Source of the DNA: Steroidobacteraceae bacterium
Lineage (GTDB): Bacteria > Pseudomonadota > Gammaproteobacteria > Steroidobacterales > Steroidobacteraceae
Direction: 5' to 3'
NCBI GenBank assembly: GCA_041395505.1
Contig: JAWLAG010000002.1
Span: 625,001 to 689,000, forward strand
Length of the DNA: 64,000 nucleotides
Shown here: positions 24,860 through 33,314 of the stretch, piece by piece
Numbering within the stretch: the first letter of the stretch is position 1
Layout of the letters: each line of letters opens with the position of its first letter
The notes under the pieces: model-generated
Told to the model about the DNA's origin: nothing
What the model saw: only the letters and a program-made list of their open reading frames with translations
Databases searched by the model: none
Position numbers and translations under genes: made by a program

Positions 24860-25831
24860 ATGCGCGGTTTCCTGGTCAGCGAATTCGGCGGTGTCGAAGT
24901 CATGCACTGGACCCGTCTGCCGGCATTGCGGCCGGGACCCGGACAGGTGCTGCTCGACGTGAAGGCGTCCGGAATCAATTTTGCCGAAACGCGCATGCGC
25001 GAAGGCAGCTATGGCGGTCAGGCACTGCCCTTCGTCATGGGCATGGAGTCCTCCGGCGTGGTTGCGGCTCTCGGCGATGGTGTCACCGGCTTCAAGCCCG
25101 GCGATCGCGTATTCGGGCGGGCACGCGGCTCGCACGCCGAACAGGTCCTCATCGACGCGGCGCACCTCTTTCACATGCCGGCGCAGTTGTCATTCGAGGC
25201 CGCGGCGGCCATACCGGTCGGCTGGCTGACCGCCTGGCATGCGCTGATCACCGTGGCCAACGCCGGGGCCGGACAACACGTGTTGATCGAAGCCATTGCG
25301 AGCAGCGTCGGCAGCGCCGCCCTGCAGATCGCCTTGTGGCGCGGCTGCTGGGTCGCGGGCACGGCGAGCCGAGATGCCAAGCTGGCGCGGGCGAAGGGCG
25401 CAGGTGCCCACGCGACCTACAATTACAAGACGGAGGATGTCGCAGCACGCGCGCGCGCCGACACCGGCGATCATGGCATCGATATCGGACTCATGACCAT
25501 TGGCGAGGAAACGGCGGACAGCCTCTTCGCGGCGATGGCGGATGAAGGTCATATCGTCATGTATGGCAGCACCGGTGGCCGCAAGGTCTGCTTCAACCTG
25601 AATATCGGCACCCGCAATCTGAGATTGTCCAGCATGAGCATCTCGACCAGCGCCCGCTTCATGCCCGAGAGCATGCCGCAGTTTCGCGCCGTGGCTCTGC
25701 CACTGTTCGCGAACGGAACCTTCCGTGCCGTGGTGGACAAGGTCCTGCCGATGCGGGAACTCCCGCAGGCTCATGCCATGGTTGCCGATCGCAACCACTA
25801 CGGCAAGATCGTCATGGTCAATCAGGACTGA
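24860..25831 (+). CDS. MDR-family quinone oxidoreductase
   Basis: A 323-residue medium-chain reductase without zinc motifs. N-terminal GroES-like domain (VLLDVKASGINFAETRMREG, FVMGMESSGVV, GFKPGDRVFG), then a Rossmann nucleotide-binding core (VLIEAIASSVGSAALQIALW). The usual AAxGGVG loop reads AIASSVG, which is divergent. It probably reduces a quinone or enone with NADPH. It lies 10 bp after the exported protein gene, so they are likely one transcript, and overlaps the convergent MDR gene by 10 bp. Confidence 0.82.
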   Translation: MRGFLVSEFGGVEVMHWTRLPALRPGPGQVLLDVKASGINFAETRMREGSYGGQALPFVMGMESSGVVAALGDGVTGFKPGDRVFGRARGSHAEQVLIDAAHLFHMPAQLSFEAAAAIPVGWLTAWHALITVANAGAGQHVLIEAIASSVGSAALQIALWRGCWVAGTASRDAKLARAKGAGAHATYNYKTEDVAARARADTGDHGIDIGLMTIGEETADSLFAAMADEGHIVMYGSTGGRKVCFNLNIGTRNLRLSSMSISTSARFMPESMPQFRAVALPLFANGTFRAVVDKVLPMRELPQAHAMVADRNHYGKIVMVNQD

Positions 25832-26811
25832 AGACTGATGATGATCTTGCCGTCTCGTTCGGCGCCTGTGCGTGCGGCGTGGCGGCAGGCGGCGACAATG
25901 TCGCGCAGTGGATAAACCCCGGCGATCTTGGCGCTCAGTTCGCCGCGGGCCAGCAGGTCCGCGAGGCGCGCATACATGGCGCGAATCTGCTCATCGCTGC
26001 GCGAGGCGCGCAGGTCGCGCGCGAACGCCGCGCCGCGCAGGCGTATGTCATTGCTGAACATGAGATAGAAATCGAGCTCACAGGGTCGATTGGTCATCGA
26101 GCCATAACTCACGACCGTGCCGCCGTAATCCAGGCACTCGGCGATGCGCTGGGTTGCGGCACCGGCCACCGCATCGATGCCGAGTTTGATGGGCGCTCCG
26201 GCCACCGCGCCGGCGACCCGCGCGGCGAGCTCGTCGCCGTCCTCGAGCACCACGTCCGCGCCGAGTGCCTTGAGCTCGGCCAGCAGCTCCGGGCGGCGTA
26301 CCACGTTGACCGTGTGAACGCCGGCGAGCCGCGCAAGGCGAATGAGGAAACGTCCGCAATTGGAATTGGCAGCGTTCTGGATCAACCAGTCACCGCGTTG
26401 CATCGGCACGTATTCGTGCAAAAGCGCCTCGGCCGTCGGTGCATTCACCGTAAGGAGTGACAGCTGAACTGCATCGCCCTCGGGCGCCGGCAGGCAATCC
26501 GCGGCCTTGCAGGCCAGTTCTTCGCGAAACGTACCCGAGCGCAACGCGGGAAAGACCCGATCCCCGACTGCGCAATTCGTCACGGCCGAGCCCGTTGCGC
26601 TGACCCGCCCGATGCCCTCGAAACCCGGCGTGCGCGGCAATGGCAATTGAAACGGCGGCACGCCCTGGATCGTGCGCAGGTCCGCGATATGCAGCGCCGC
26701 CGCTTCCATGCGGACGATGACCTCGTCCGCGGCCGGCACGAGCGGCGCGACATCGATAATCTCGAGCACCTCGGCCGGATCACCGTAGCGGCTGTGCTGC
26801 GCGACCTTCAC
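25822..26811 (-). CDS. MDR-family reductase, trans-2-enoyl-CoA reductase (MECR)-like
   Basis: A 329-residue medium-chain reductase. The segment LIQNAANSNCGRFLIRLARL followed by GVHTVNVVRR is the hallmark of enoyl-reductase/MECR-like members, with an LPRTPGFEGIG substrate-domain motif. No zinc ligands. It presumably reduces a 2-enoyl thioester or similar alkene with NADPH. ATG overlaps the stop of the nitrilase-like gene (ATGA), so the two act together or are at least co-produced. Its tail overlaps the other MDR gene. Confidence 0.82.
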   Translation of the reverse strand: MKVAQHSRYGDPAEVLEIIDVAPLVPAADEVIVRMEAAALHIADLRTIQGVPPFQLPLPRTPGFEGIGRVSATGSAVTNCAVGDRVFPALRSGTFREELACKAADCLPAPEGDAVQLSLLTVNAPTAEALLHEYVPMQRGDWLIQNAANSNCGRFLIRLARLAGVHTVNVVRRPELLAELKALGADVVLEDGDELAARVAGAVAGAPIKLGIDAVAGAATQRIAECLDYGGTVVSYGSMTNRPCELDFYLMFSNDIRLRGAAFARDLRASRSDEQIRAMYARLADLLARGELSAKIAGVYPLRDIVAACRHAARTGAERDGKIIISLQS

Positions 26812-27860
26812 CGCGTTATGCCGCGTTCGGCCAGGCGCGCGAGCGCTGCGTTCATTCGTTGCTGGAAGAAACTGCGCTCGGGCACGACGATCTTGCCATT
26901 TTGCAGCAGGCCGTTGGGTTCGCGAATGCCCGCCGCGGCAAAGCTCGCGACGAACATGTCGAGCGCCTGGCGCGCAAGGAAATTACCCATGCCCGGACGG
27001 CTGCGCCAGGCCCGAAGACCCGCCATGTCGAGCATTGCGCTGGCCACCATCGACTCGCCCTGGCCGGCAACGGCGAGCTGTTTGCCGAGATAGTCGATGA
27101 CATCGGAATAGCCGTTGGATGAATCCCAGGGAACATCGATGCCGCGCAGCACTGCGGTGTTCGCGGACAACAAGTAGGCCATGTTCTCCTGCGCCCGGGC
27201 GCGACGCGCAACCTGCTTCTGGGTAAGCTGTGGTGATCCGACTTCGCTCGAAGGGTGAAGCAGCACTTCCGCGCCCCGCAGGCCAAAGCATCGCGCAACC
27301 TCGGGATAGAGGATTTCCTCGGATGCGATGGTCGCAAGCTTGCCAAGCGGCGTGTCGGCCACCGGGAAGACGCCTTCGAGGCCATAGACATCGAGATAGC
27401 GGTCCCACACGTCGTGCGGTGTCGGCGCGAATACGGAAATGAGGCGCCGGTAGCCGAGTACGCGCTTGCCGGATGGATCGAAGACAAAGCAGGCCTGGAA
27501 ATAAAGACCGGGAAAATGGCGGTCGGTCTCATAGGCATTGCCCGCGAGGTACACGCCATGCCGCGCTGCAATCGCGCCAAGCTCCCCATACTCGCGGCCG
27601 TCCGGATCGAGCGCCGCCTTATCGCGCCACTCGGCGATGCTCTCTCCCCAGGGCGGACCGGTGAGGACATATTCCGGCAGCACCAGCAGCCGCAGATCCT
27701 CGCCAAGCCAGCGCTTCGCGCCGAGCACCTGCACGTCGATGCGCCGGATCGTGCGCAGCATGCGTTCTTCGGCACTGGCGCGACTGGTATCCTGATGCAC
27801 GCAATCGCAATCGGTCTGCAGCGCGACGGCAAAATATCGATCCAGAAGCTTGTTGTTCAT
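26808..27860 (-). CDS. Nitrilase-superfamily protein with Cys-to-Ser at the active site
   Basis: A 350-residue carbon-nitrogen hydrolase fold. The catalytic Glu is Glu63 in LLVLPEYVLTG. The Lys position reads GYRRL, with Arg139 where Lys is expected. The nucleophile segment is ATIASEEILYPEVAR, where Ser180 takes the place of the Cys in C-Y/W-E/D-x-x-F-P-E. Downstream structure is intact (GAEVLLHPSSE, ARRARAQENMAYLLSANTA). It may be a non-hydrolytic relative or use Ser. It is the first gene of an operon with an MECR-like reductase. No signal peptide. Confidence 0.8.
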   Translation of the reverse strand: MNNKLLDRYFAVALQTDCDCVHQDTSRASAEERMLRTIRRIDVQVLGAKRWLGEDLRLLVLPEYVLTGPPWGESIAEWRDKAALDPDGREYGELGAIAARHGVYLAGNAYETDRHFPGLYFQACFVFDPSGKRVLGYRRLISVFAPTPHDVWDRYLDVYGLEGVFPVADTPLGKLATIASEEILYPEVARCFGLRGAEVLLHPSSEVGSPQLTQKQVARRARAQENMAYLLSANTAVLRGIDVPWDSSNGYSDVIDYLGKQLAVAGQGESMVASAMLDMAGLRAWRSRPGMGNFLARQALDMFVASFAAAGIREPNGLLQNGKIVVPERSFFQQRMNAALARLAERGITR

Positions 27861-27943
27861 AAGCCTGCGCAGTGTAAGGCGTTATGATCGACAATCGCAA
27901 AGATGCCTTGGATCGCTGACCATTGTTGCCAGAAGGAACGCCG

Positions 27944-28429
27944 ATGCACGCAGGCTGGCTTTGGATCGTCGCACTGGGATTGATCGCCATCGGGCTGATT
28001 GGCACCGTGTTGCCGGCTTTGCCCGGCGCTGCCGCGGTCTTCGGCGGCATGCTCCTCGGCGCCTGGCTGGATGACTTCCAGCGCATCAGCTGGGTCACTG
28101 TCGTCGTACTCGGCGTGCTCACCGCGCTGACTTTCGCGGCCGACATCCTCGGCAGCGTGTTCGGCGCCCGTCGCGTCGGCGCAAGCCGGTTGGCACTTCT
28201 TGGCGCTGCGATCGGCGCCTTGATCGGCATGTTCTTCGGTTTTGTCGGCATGATCTTCTCCCCCTTCCTCGGCGCAGTCGCCGGCGAACTCATCAGCCGC
28301 GGCCGGGTGGGCCAGGCGGCGCGCATCGGTATCGGCACCTGGCTCGGATTGTTGCTGGGCACGCTCGCCAAGGTCGCGCTGGTGGCATCGATGCTGGTGA
28401 TCTTCGTGTCGGCGTACTTCATCCCATGA
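27944..28429 (+). CDS. DUF456 membrane protein
   Basis: A 161-residue membrane protein with the DUF456 pattern: LIAIGLIGTVLPALPGAAAV, a Gly-rich segment FGARRVGASRLALLGAAIGA, and later FSPFLGAVAGEL. About five helices; no known function. AGAAGGA precedes ATG 27944. Its stop overlaps the start of the racemase-family gene (ATGA). Confidence 0.88.
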   Translation: MHAGWLWIVALGLIAIGLIGTVLPALPGAAAVFGGMLLGAWLDDFQRISWVTVVVLGVLTALTFAADILGSVFGARRVGASRLALLGAAIGALIGMFFGFVGMIFSPFLGAVAGELISRGRVGQAARIGIGTWLGLLLGTLAKVALVASMLVIFVSAYFIP

Positions 28430-29241
28430 CCACTCGCAGCGTCGCAGTGCTTGGCAGCGGCACCGCGAGCGCGGTACTGCCAGTCACCATACAGCGTCTG
28501 GACGACGAAGACGTCCATCCCGTCATCGTCAATCCGCGTCTCGCCGTCTTCGCGTTCACGCCCTATGAACGCTTGCTGGTCGACCTCGCCTACGTGGATG
28601 CCGCCGAGATCGCAAGTGCCAGGGGTCATGGAGCGATCCTGGTGAACTCATTTGCCGACTACGGTCTCGAAGCCATGCGAGCGCGCCTGGCCATTCCCGC
28701 GATCGGTGCCGGCGAAGCCGCCATCGCGCTGGCGGCGCAGGGCGGGCGCCGATTCGGCATCGTCACCGTGTGGCCGGCCTCGTTGCAGCATCTGTACGAT
28801 GAGCGCCTGGCCCGCGTCCCCGGCGCGCACCAGTGCACGGAAGTGCGCCATGTCTTCGACGAGCGCGAGCTGGCGAGGCTGCGAAGCGCCGATGGCGTCA
28901 TGCAGCGGATGCAGCATGCAGACAAAGCGGTTATCGACGCGATTGTCGCCGCGTGCGACGAATCGCTCGCCAGTGCCGGCAGCGAGTGCATCGTGCTTGG
29001 CTGCACCTGCATGACTTCCATCGCCGCGGAAGTTGCCGGCAGAATCGACGCGCCGCTTATCGATCCGGTCGCCACCGGTTACCTGAAGGCGCGCGATGCC
29101 GCGCTGCATGGCACGGTGCGCGAACCACCGGCCGGAAGTTCCGACGCCAGCGTCGGGGCCCTGATCGATGCCTGGTTGGCCGCGGGCACGCCGACCGGCA
29201 ACGCAGCCGACTGCCCGGTCTGCATCCTGCCGTCCGATTGA
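28426..29241 (+). CDS. Asp/Glu racemase superfamily protein with a single catalytic Cys
   Basis: A 271-residue member of the Asp/Glu/hydantoin racemase superfamily. The second catalytic Cys is kept: VLGCTCMTSIA, Cys193. The first, normally in a C-F-x-D-x-G-L loop, is Ser75 in VNSFADYGLEA. GAGEAAI and FGIVTVWPAS match the family core. One-Cys members include arylmalonate decarboxylase, which decarboxylates or isomerises rather than racemises two-sidedly. The activity here is therefore open: racemase, isomerase or decarboxylase. It overlaps the DUF456 gene (ATGA). A C-terminal CPVC pair is unexplained. Confidence 0.75.
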   Translation: MTTRSVAVLGSGTASAVLPVTIQRLDDEDVHPVIVNPRLAVFAFTPYERLLVDLAYVDAAEIASARGHGAILVNSFADYGLEAMRARLAIPAIGAGEAAIALAAQGGRRFGIVTVWPASLQHLYDERLARVPGAHQCTEVRHVFDERELARLRSADGVMQRMQHADKAVIDAIVAACDESLASAGSECIVLGCTCMTSIAAEVAGRIDAPLIDPVATGYLKARDAALHGTVREPPAGSSDASVGALIDAWLAAGTPTGNAADCPVCILPSD

Positions 29242-29256
29242 CGGCGGCTCGTCCAG

Positions 29257-29700
29257 CTATTTCGTATCGCCGCGTGGCTCGGCCGCGAACCACTCGCGCG
29301 CGGGTCCGATGAAGATCATTGCGAGCACGGCGCCGCTCACGGCTGTCGCGAGGTACTCGAACACTGCCTCGATCGGGCCCGTGAGACTCGCACGCAACCA
29401 CAACATCGACAGCGCGGTGACGACGAATACCAGCGCATAGAGCCAGCGCGCCCAGCGCTGCAGCAGCATCAGTCCGACGCTTGCCACGAATTTGGCAACG
29501 AAGAGTCCGCCGGCCAGAAAATAGACAGGCTGCCAGTCGTCCCTCGTTAATTGTTCGCGGATGAAATTGCGCATCTCGGGCGGCAGGCCCGCTTCTTCCT
29601 GTACACCGAACCAGCTGCCGAGCGAGATCAGCAGCCACTCGGCCGCGACCATCCCCTGCAGGAGTCGACGCACGGACAGTCGTCCGATGAGCTCGCTCAT
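29257..29700 (-). CDS. Hypothetical membrane protein
   Basis: A 147-residue protein with about four hydrophobic helices (LLQGMVAAEWLLISLGSWFG, PVYFLAGGLFVAKFVASVGL, WLYALVFVVTALSML, EYLATAVSGAVLAMIFIG). I recognise no family. The start overlaps the stop of the S9 peptidase gene (ATGA), so it is a coupled downstream partner, perhaps only a passenger. Confidence 0.65.
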   Translation of the reverse strand: MSELIGRLSVRRLLQGMVAAEWLLISLGSWFGVQEEAGLPPEMRNFIREQLTRDDWQPVYFLAGGLFVAKFVASVGLMLLQRWARWLYALVFVVTALSMLWLRASLTGPIEAVFEYLATAVSGAVLAMIFIGPAREWFAAEPRGDTK

Positions 29701-31775
29701 GTGCCCGGCGCCTCGGCCTTGCCGTGGCGGAACTTCTCGAACCAGGCGATGATGTTGTCGACCTTGGCAATCTGGTTGCTGGGTCTTGCGGTCAGGCCAT
29801 GCGATGCCTCGGGCACCCTCAGCATGGCAGTGGGCACCTTGCGCAACTTCAGCGCCTGGTAGAACTGCTCGGTCTCGGACATGGGCGTGCGGTAGTCGGC
29901 CTCGCCGGTCAACAGCATGGTCGGCGTGGTGACATTGCCGACGAGCGAGAGTGGCGAGCGCTGCCAGTAGGCCGCCTGATCCTCCCAGGGCGGCGCCGCG
30001 AACCAGTAGCGATAGAAGAAGTTGTTGAAATCCGCGGTGAGGACGAAGCTGGTCCAGTTGATGACCGGCTTCGCGACCACGGCGGCGCGAAATCGCGAAG
30101 TCTTGCCGACGATCCAGGCCGTCAGAACACCACCTCCCGAGCCACCGGTGACGAACAGATTGTCGGCATCGATATTGCCGCGGGCCATGACGGCGTCGAC
30201 GCCGGACATGAGATCGTCGTAGTCAAAGCCCGGATAGGCATGGTGTATTAGATTGCCGAATTCCTCGCCGTAGCTGGTGCTGCCCCGGGGATTGCAATAG
30301 AGAACGAAATAGCCCTGCGCGGCATAGCGCTGCATCTCGATGCTGAATGCCGGGCCGTAGGAGGCGAAGGGGCCGCCGTGAATCTCCAGCAGCAGCGGAT
30401 ACTTCCGTTGCGGGTCGAAGGCGGCGGGCTTCATGAGCCAGCCTTCGATGGTGCGGCCGTCGTGTGAGGATTGCCATTCGATGCGCTCGCCATCGGAGAG
30501 CGCGCGATAATCGAGTTGGGAATTCAGGTGCGTCAGCCGGCGTTGCCTGCCCGATGGTTCGACCATCGCGACATCGGGCGGTCGCGTAATCGAGGTGGCC
30601 GTATAGGCTATGCGCCCGTTGTCGGCCACCGAGAACTCGCCGCCCGAGTACGGCCTGCCGATGTCCTCGCCGCCGAGGCCGCCAACGATTTCGCGCTGCC
30701 GACCGTTCAAACCGACATAGGCAATGCGGCGCACGCCGTGGTCATCATACGAGTAGTAGATGCCGCGCCCATCGCTCGCCCAACGAGGATCGTTGACATC
30801 GCGGTCGAGCGTCGCGGCAAGCGTGCGCGGCTCGCCGCCGGCGCTGGCCATGACATACAGATGCGTGACTTGATAACCCTGCTCACGATCATCGAATCCG
30901 ACATAGGCAATCGACCGGCCGTCTGGAGAGACCGCCGGCGTGGCGTCCGGCCCCTTGCGATGGGTCAGGGCCGCGATTTCGCCGCTCGCGATATCAATGG
31001 CGTAGATCTCGCTCTCGACGTTGTCGTACTCCCAGTCGTCATTGCGATTGGCGGAGAAGATCAGGCGCTTGCCATCGGGCGTGAAGCTCATTCTGCCGCC
31101 ATGATTGAAATTGCCCGTGGTCAACTGCCTTGCGGCGCCGCCATCGGCCGCGACGAGAAACAGATGCCGATAGCCGTGCTTCAGATAGCCCTGTCCATCC
31201 ACGCGATAGACGACCGAATCGACGAGCGTTACCTCCGGCGCCCAGGTTGCTCCCTCCGGTTTCTCCGGGGCCTTGGCCAGCGGTTCGACCGACTTCGGCA
31301 CGAATTGCGAGAACGCAAGCCAGCGACCATCGGGAGAGAAGGTCAGGTCGCCCGGCCCTGCGGTGAGATTCGTCAGCATGGAGGTGCGCCCGCTGTCGAG
31401 CCAGCGCATGTACAGCTGCGGCTTGCCGTCAGCCGTGGAAACGAAGGCAATGCGCCGGCCGTCGGGTGACCAGCGCGGCGAGAAGTTATCGTGACCGTCC
31501 GCCTGCAGAGCCTGCTGCTCGCCGCTTTGCACATCGATCAGCCACAGCGACTGGCGGACGCTGTCGGTCATGATGTCGTTGTTGTTGCGCACGTATACTA
31601 TGTACCGCCCATCCGGCGATATCTGCGCATCACTGGCTGTTTCGAGATCGAACACGTCCCGGGACTGCAATGGCAAATGTGCCGGCGCTTGCGCTGCCAG
31701 CAGTGGGGCGGCGATGAGGGCGCAAAGGAACCCCAGTTGTATCGGCATGGTGCGACGCGGCGTGGGTATCAGCAT
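29697..31775 (-). CDS. Exported S9-family prolyl oligopeptidase-type peptidase
   Basis: A 692-residue precursor. The N-terminal signal peptide is MPIQLGFLCALIAAPLLAAQ, after a short extension from ATG 31775 with GGAG upstream. A TolB/DPP-IV-like beta-propeller (about 35-420) has repeated SPDGRxIAxVS units, followed by an alpha/beta-hydrolase catalytic domain: elbow TGGSGGGVLT (Ser), acid LTGEADYRTP (Asp) and ASHGL (His). It cleaves short peptides, probably at dipeptidyl or acylaminoacyl ends, in the periplasm. A second S9 peptidase lies at 40189. It is divergent from the ATP-grasp gene. Confidence 0.9.
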   Translation of the reverse strand: MLIPTPRRTMPIQLGFLCALIAAPLLAAQAPAHLPLQSRDVFDLETASDAQISPDGRYIVYVRNNNDIMTDSVRQSLWLIDVQSGEQQALQADGHDNFSPRWSPDGRRIAFVSTADGKPQLYMRWLDSGRTSMLTNLTAGPGDLTFSPDGRWLAFSQFVPKSVEPLAKAPEKPEGATWAPEVTLVDSVVYRVDGQGYLKHGYRHLFLVAADGGAARQLTTGNFNHGGRMSFTPDGKRLIFSANRNDDWEYDNVESEIYAIDIASGEIAALTHRKGPDATPAVSPDGRSIAYVGFDDREQGYQVTHLYVMASAGGEPRTLAATLDRDVNDPRWASDGRGIYYSYDDHGVRRIAYVGLNGRQREIVGGLGGEDIGRPYSGGEFSVADNGRIAYTATSITRPPDVAMVEPSGRQRRLTHLNSQLDYRALSDGERIEWQSSHDGRTIEGWLMKPAAFDPQRKYPLLLEIHGGPFASYGPAFSIEMQRYAAQGYFVLYCNPRGSTSYGEEFGNLIHHAYPGFDYDDLMSGVDAVMARGNIDADNLFVTGGSGGGVLTAWIVGKTSRFRAAVVAKPVINWTSFVLTADFNNFFYRYWFAAPPWEDQAAYWQRSPLSLVGNVTTPTMLLTGEADYRTPMSETEQFYQALKLRKVPTAMLRVPEASHGLTARPSNQIAKVDNIIAWFEKFRHGKAEAPGT

Positions 31776-31830
31776 GGAAGCGACTCCACCAGATCGGATC
31801 CGTCTACTTTAACCGATAGGAGCAGGCCGC

Positions 31831-32706
31831 TTGCGGCAATCGAACAGCATAGCGCTCGTAACCGTCGAAGCGGCGCGAGCCCTCGACGAAGACCTGCCGC
31901 CTCTCGCCGCGGCGCTCACGGACGCCGGTTATGAAGTGGCGAGCCCGAGCTGGCGCGATGCCACGGTCGAGTGGTCACGCTACCGCGCTGCCATCCTGCG
32001 CTCGACCTGGGACTACACCGACGACCTGCCGGCGTTCCTCGACTGGGCTCGAACCACCGCGGCGCACACCCAGTTGATCAATCCGCCGCAGCTCATCGAG
32101 TGGAACACCGACAAGCACTATCTCCTGCAACTGGCCGCAGCGGGCGTGCCGGTCATTGCCTCGCAGTTTGCCGACCAGGGTCCGTGGAGTTTGCCGACCG
32201 ATGGTGATTTCGTCATCAAGCCGGCGATTGGCGCCGGATCGCGCGGTGCGCGGCGATTCACATCGCAGCAGCATGCTGCAGCAGCGAGCCACGCCCTGGC
32301 GCTGCGCGCCAGCGGGCACTGTGCGATGTTGCAGCCCTACCTCGCGAGCGTCGACAGCGACGGCGAGACCGCCCTGGTTTATTTCGCCGGCAGTTTCAGC
32401 CACGCCGTGCGCAAGGGCGCATTGCTGCAACGCGACGGCGGCGATGTCACGGGCCTGTTTGCGACCGAGCAGATTTCACCGCGCGAGCCCGCAGCGGACG
32501 AACTTGCGGTGGGCCAAGCGGCCGTCGCAGCCATCGCGGGCGGCGCGCCGCTCTACGCCCGCGTCGATCTGATACGCGATGAGGCCGGCGCACCCCGTCT
32601 GCTCGAACTCGAGCTCACCGAACCGTCGCTGTTTTTCAATCACGCGCCGGGCAGCGCGCGGCATCTGGCGAGTGCACTCACGGCATGGCTCGAGCGCAGC
32701 GCCTGA
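31831..32706 (+). CDS. ATP-grasp protein, DcsG/RimK-like
   Basis: A 291-residue ATP-grasp fold. The N-terminal part is VTVEAARALDEDLPPLAAAL then AAILRSTWDYTDDLPAF. The ATP-binding region has GDFVIKPAIGAGSRGARRF and LQPYLASVDSDGETALVYFA, and metal ligands lie in RVDLIRDEAGAPRLLELE with TEPSLFF. It resembles the cycloserine-pathway ligase DcsG and unnamed ATP-grasp ligases. The substrate is unknown. The start is TTG with TAGGAGC upstream. Its 3' end overlaps the AlkB gene by 22 bp, suggesting one transcript. Confidence 0.82.
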   Translation: MRQSNSIALVTVEAARALDEDLPPLAAALTDAGYEVASPSWRDATVEWSRYRAAILRSTWDYTDDLPAFLDWARTTAAHTQLINPPQLIEWNTDKHYLLQLAAAGVPVIASQFADQGPWSLPTDGDFVIKPAIGAGSRGARRFTSQQHAAAASHALALRASGHCAMLQPYLASVDSDGETALVYFAGSFSHAVRKGALLQRDGGDVTGLFATEQISPREPAADELAVGQAAVAAIAGGAPLYARVDLIRDEAGAPRLLELELTEPSLFFNHAPGSARHLASALTAWLERSA

Positions 32707-33314
32707 GGCCGGCGACGGCGGCGCGAATCATCAGCGATCTCGACTATTGCCCCGATTATCTGTCGGCCGCCGGCGCCGCGCGCTACATGACAGTACTACG
32801 CAACGGTCTCGCGTGGCAGCGCCGCAGCATCGTGCTCTTCGGACATCGTTACCTGCAACCGAGGATGATCGCGTTCTACGGCGATGAGGGCGTGAGCTAC
32901 AGCTACTCGCGGCAGCGTCTGTCGGCACTGCCGTGGCCGGCTCCCCTCGCGCGCCTGCGCGACGGGCTCGTCCGGCACTGCCGCGCGCCGTTCAATTGCG
33001 TGCTTGCCAATCTCTACCGCGATGGGGACGATTGCATGGGCTGGCACAGCGACGACGAGGCCGAGCTCGGTGAGCAGCCGCTGATCGCGTCCCTGTCACT
33101 CGGTGCAGCGCGCGATTTCGCGCTGCGTTCGCGCCGCGGGTCGCCGAAGCTCCTGCGCCTGTCCTTGCTTTCGGGGAGCCTGCTCGTCATGCGCGGTGAT
33201 TTTCAGCAGGCGTGGCAACATGCGCTGCCACGCGCGCCGAATCCCTGCGCGGCGCGCATCAACCTGACGTTCCGGCAGGTGACCCTGCGCGGCCGGGGCG
33301 ATGCTCAGCGGTAG
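32685..33314 (+). CDS. AlkB-like Fe(II)/2-oxoglutarate dioxygenase
   Basis: A 209-residue AlkB-family protein. Iron ligands H-x-D are in MGWHSDDEAELG and the distal His is in QQAWQHALPR; the 2-oxoglutarate Arg lies in ARINLTFRQV. RMIAFYGDEGVSYSYS is the usual substrate-lid segment. It probably demethylates alkylated nucleic acid. It overlaps the ATP-grasp gene by 22 bp and the convergent ABC transporter gene by 10 bp. No Ada/AlkB-type operator is seen. Confidence 0.9.
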   Translation: MARAQRLRPATAARIISDLDYCPDYLSAAGAARYMTVLRNGLAWQRRSIVLFGHRYLQPRMIAFYGDEGVSYSYSRQRLSALPWPAPLARLRDGLVRHCRAPFNCVLANLYRDGDDCMGWHSDDEAELGEQPLIASLSLGAARDFALRSRRGSPKLLRLSLLSGSLLVMRGDFQQAWQHALPRAPNPCAARINLTFRQVTLRGRGDAQR

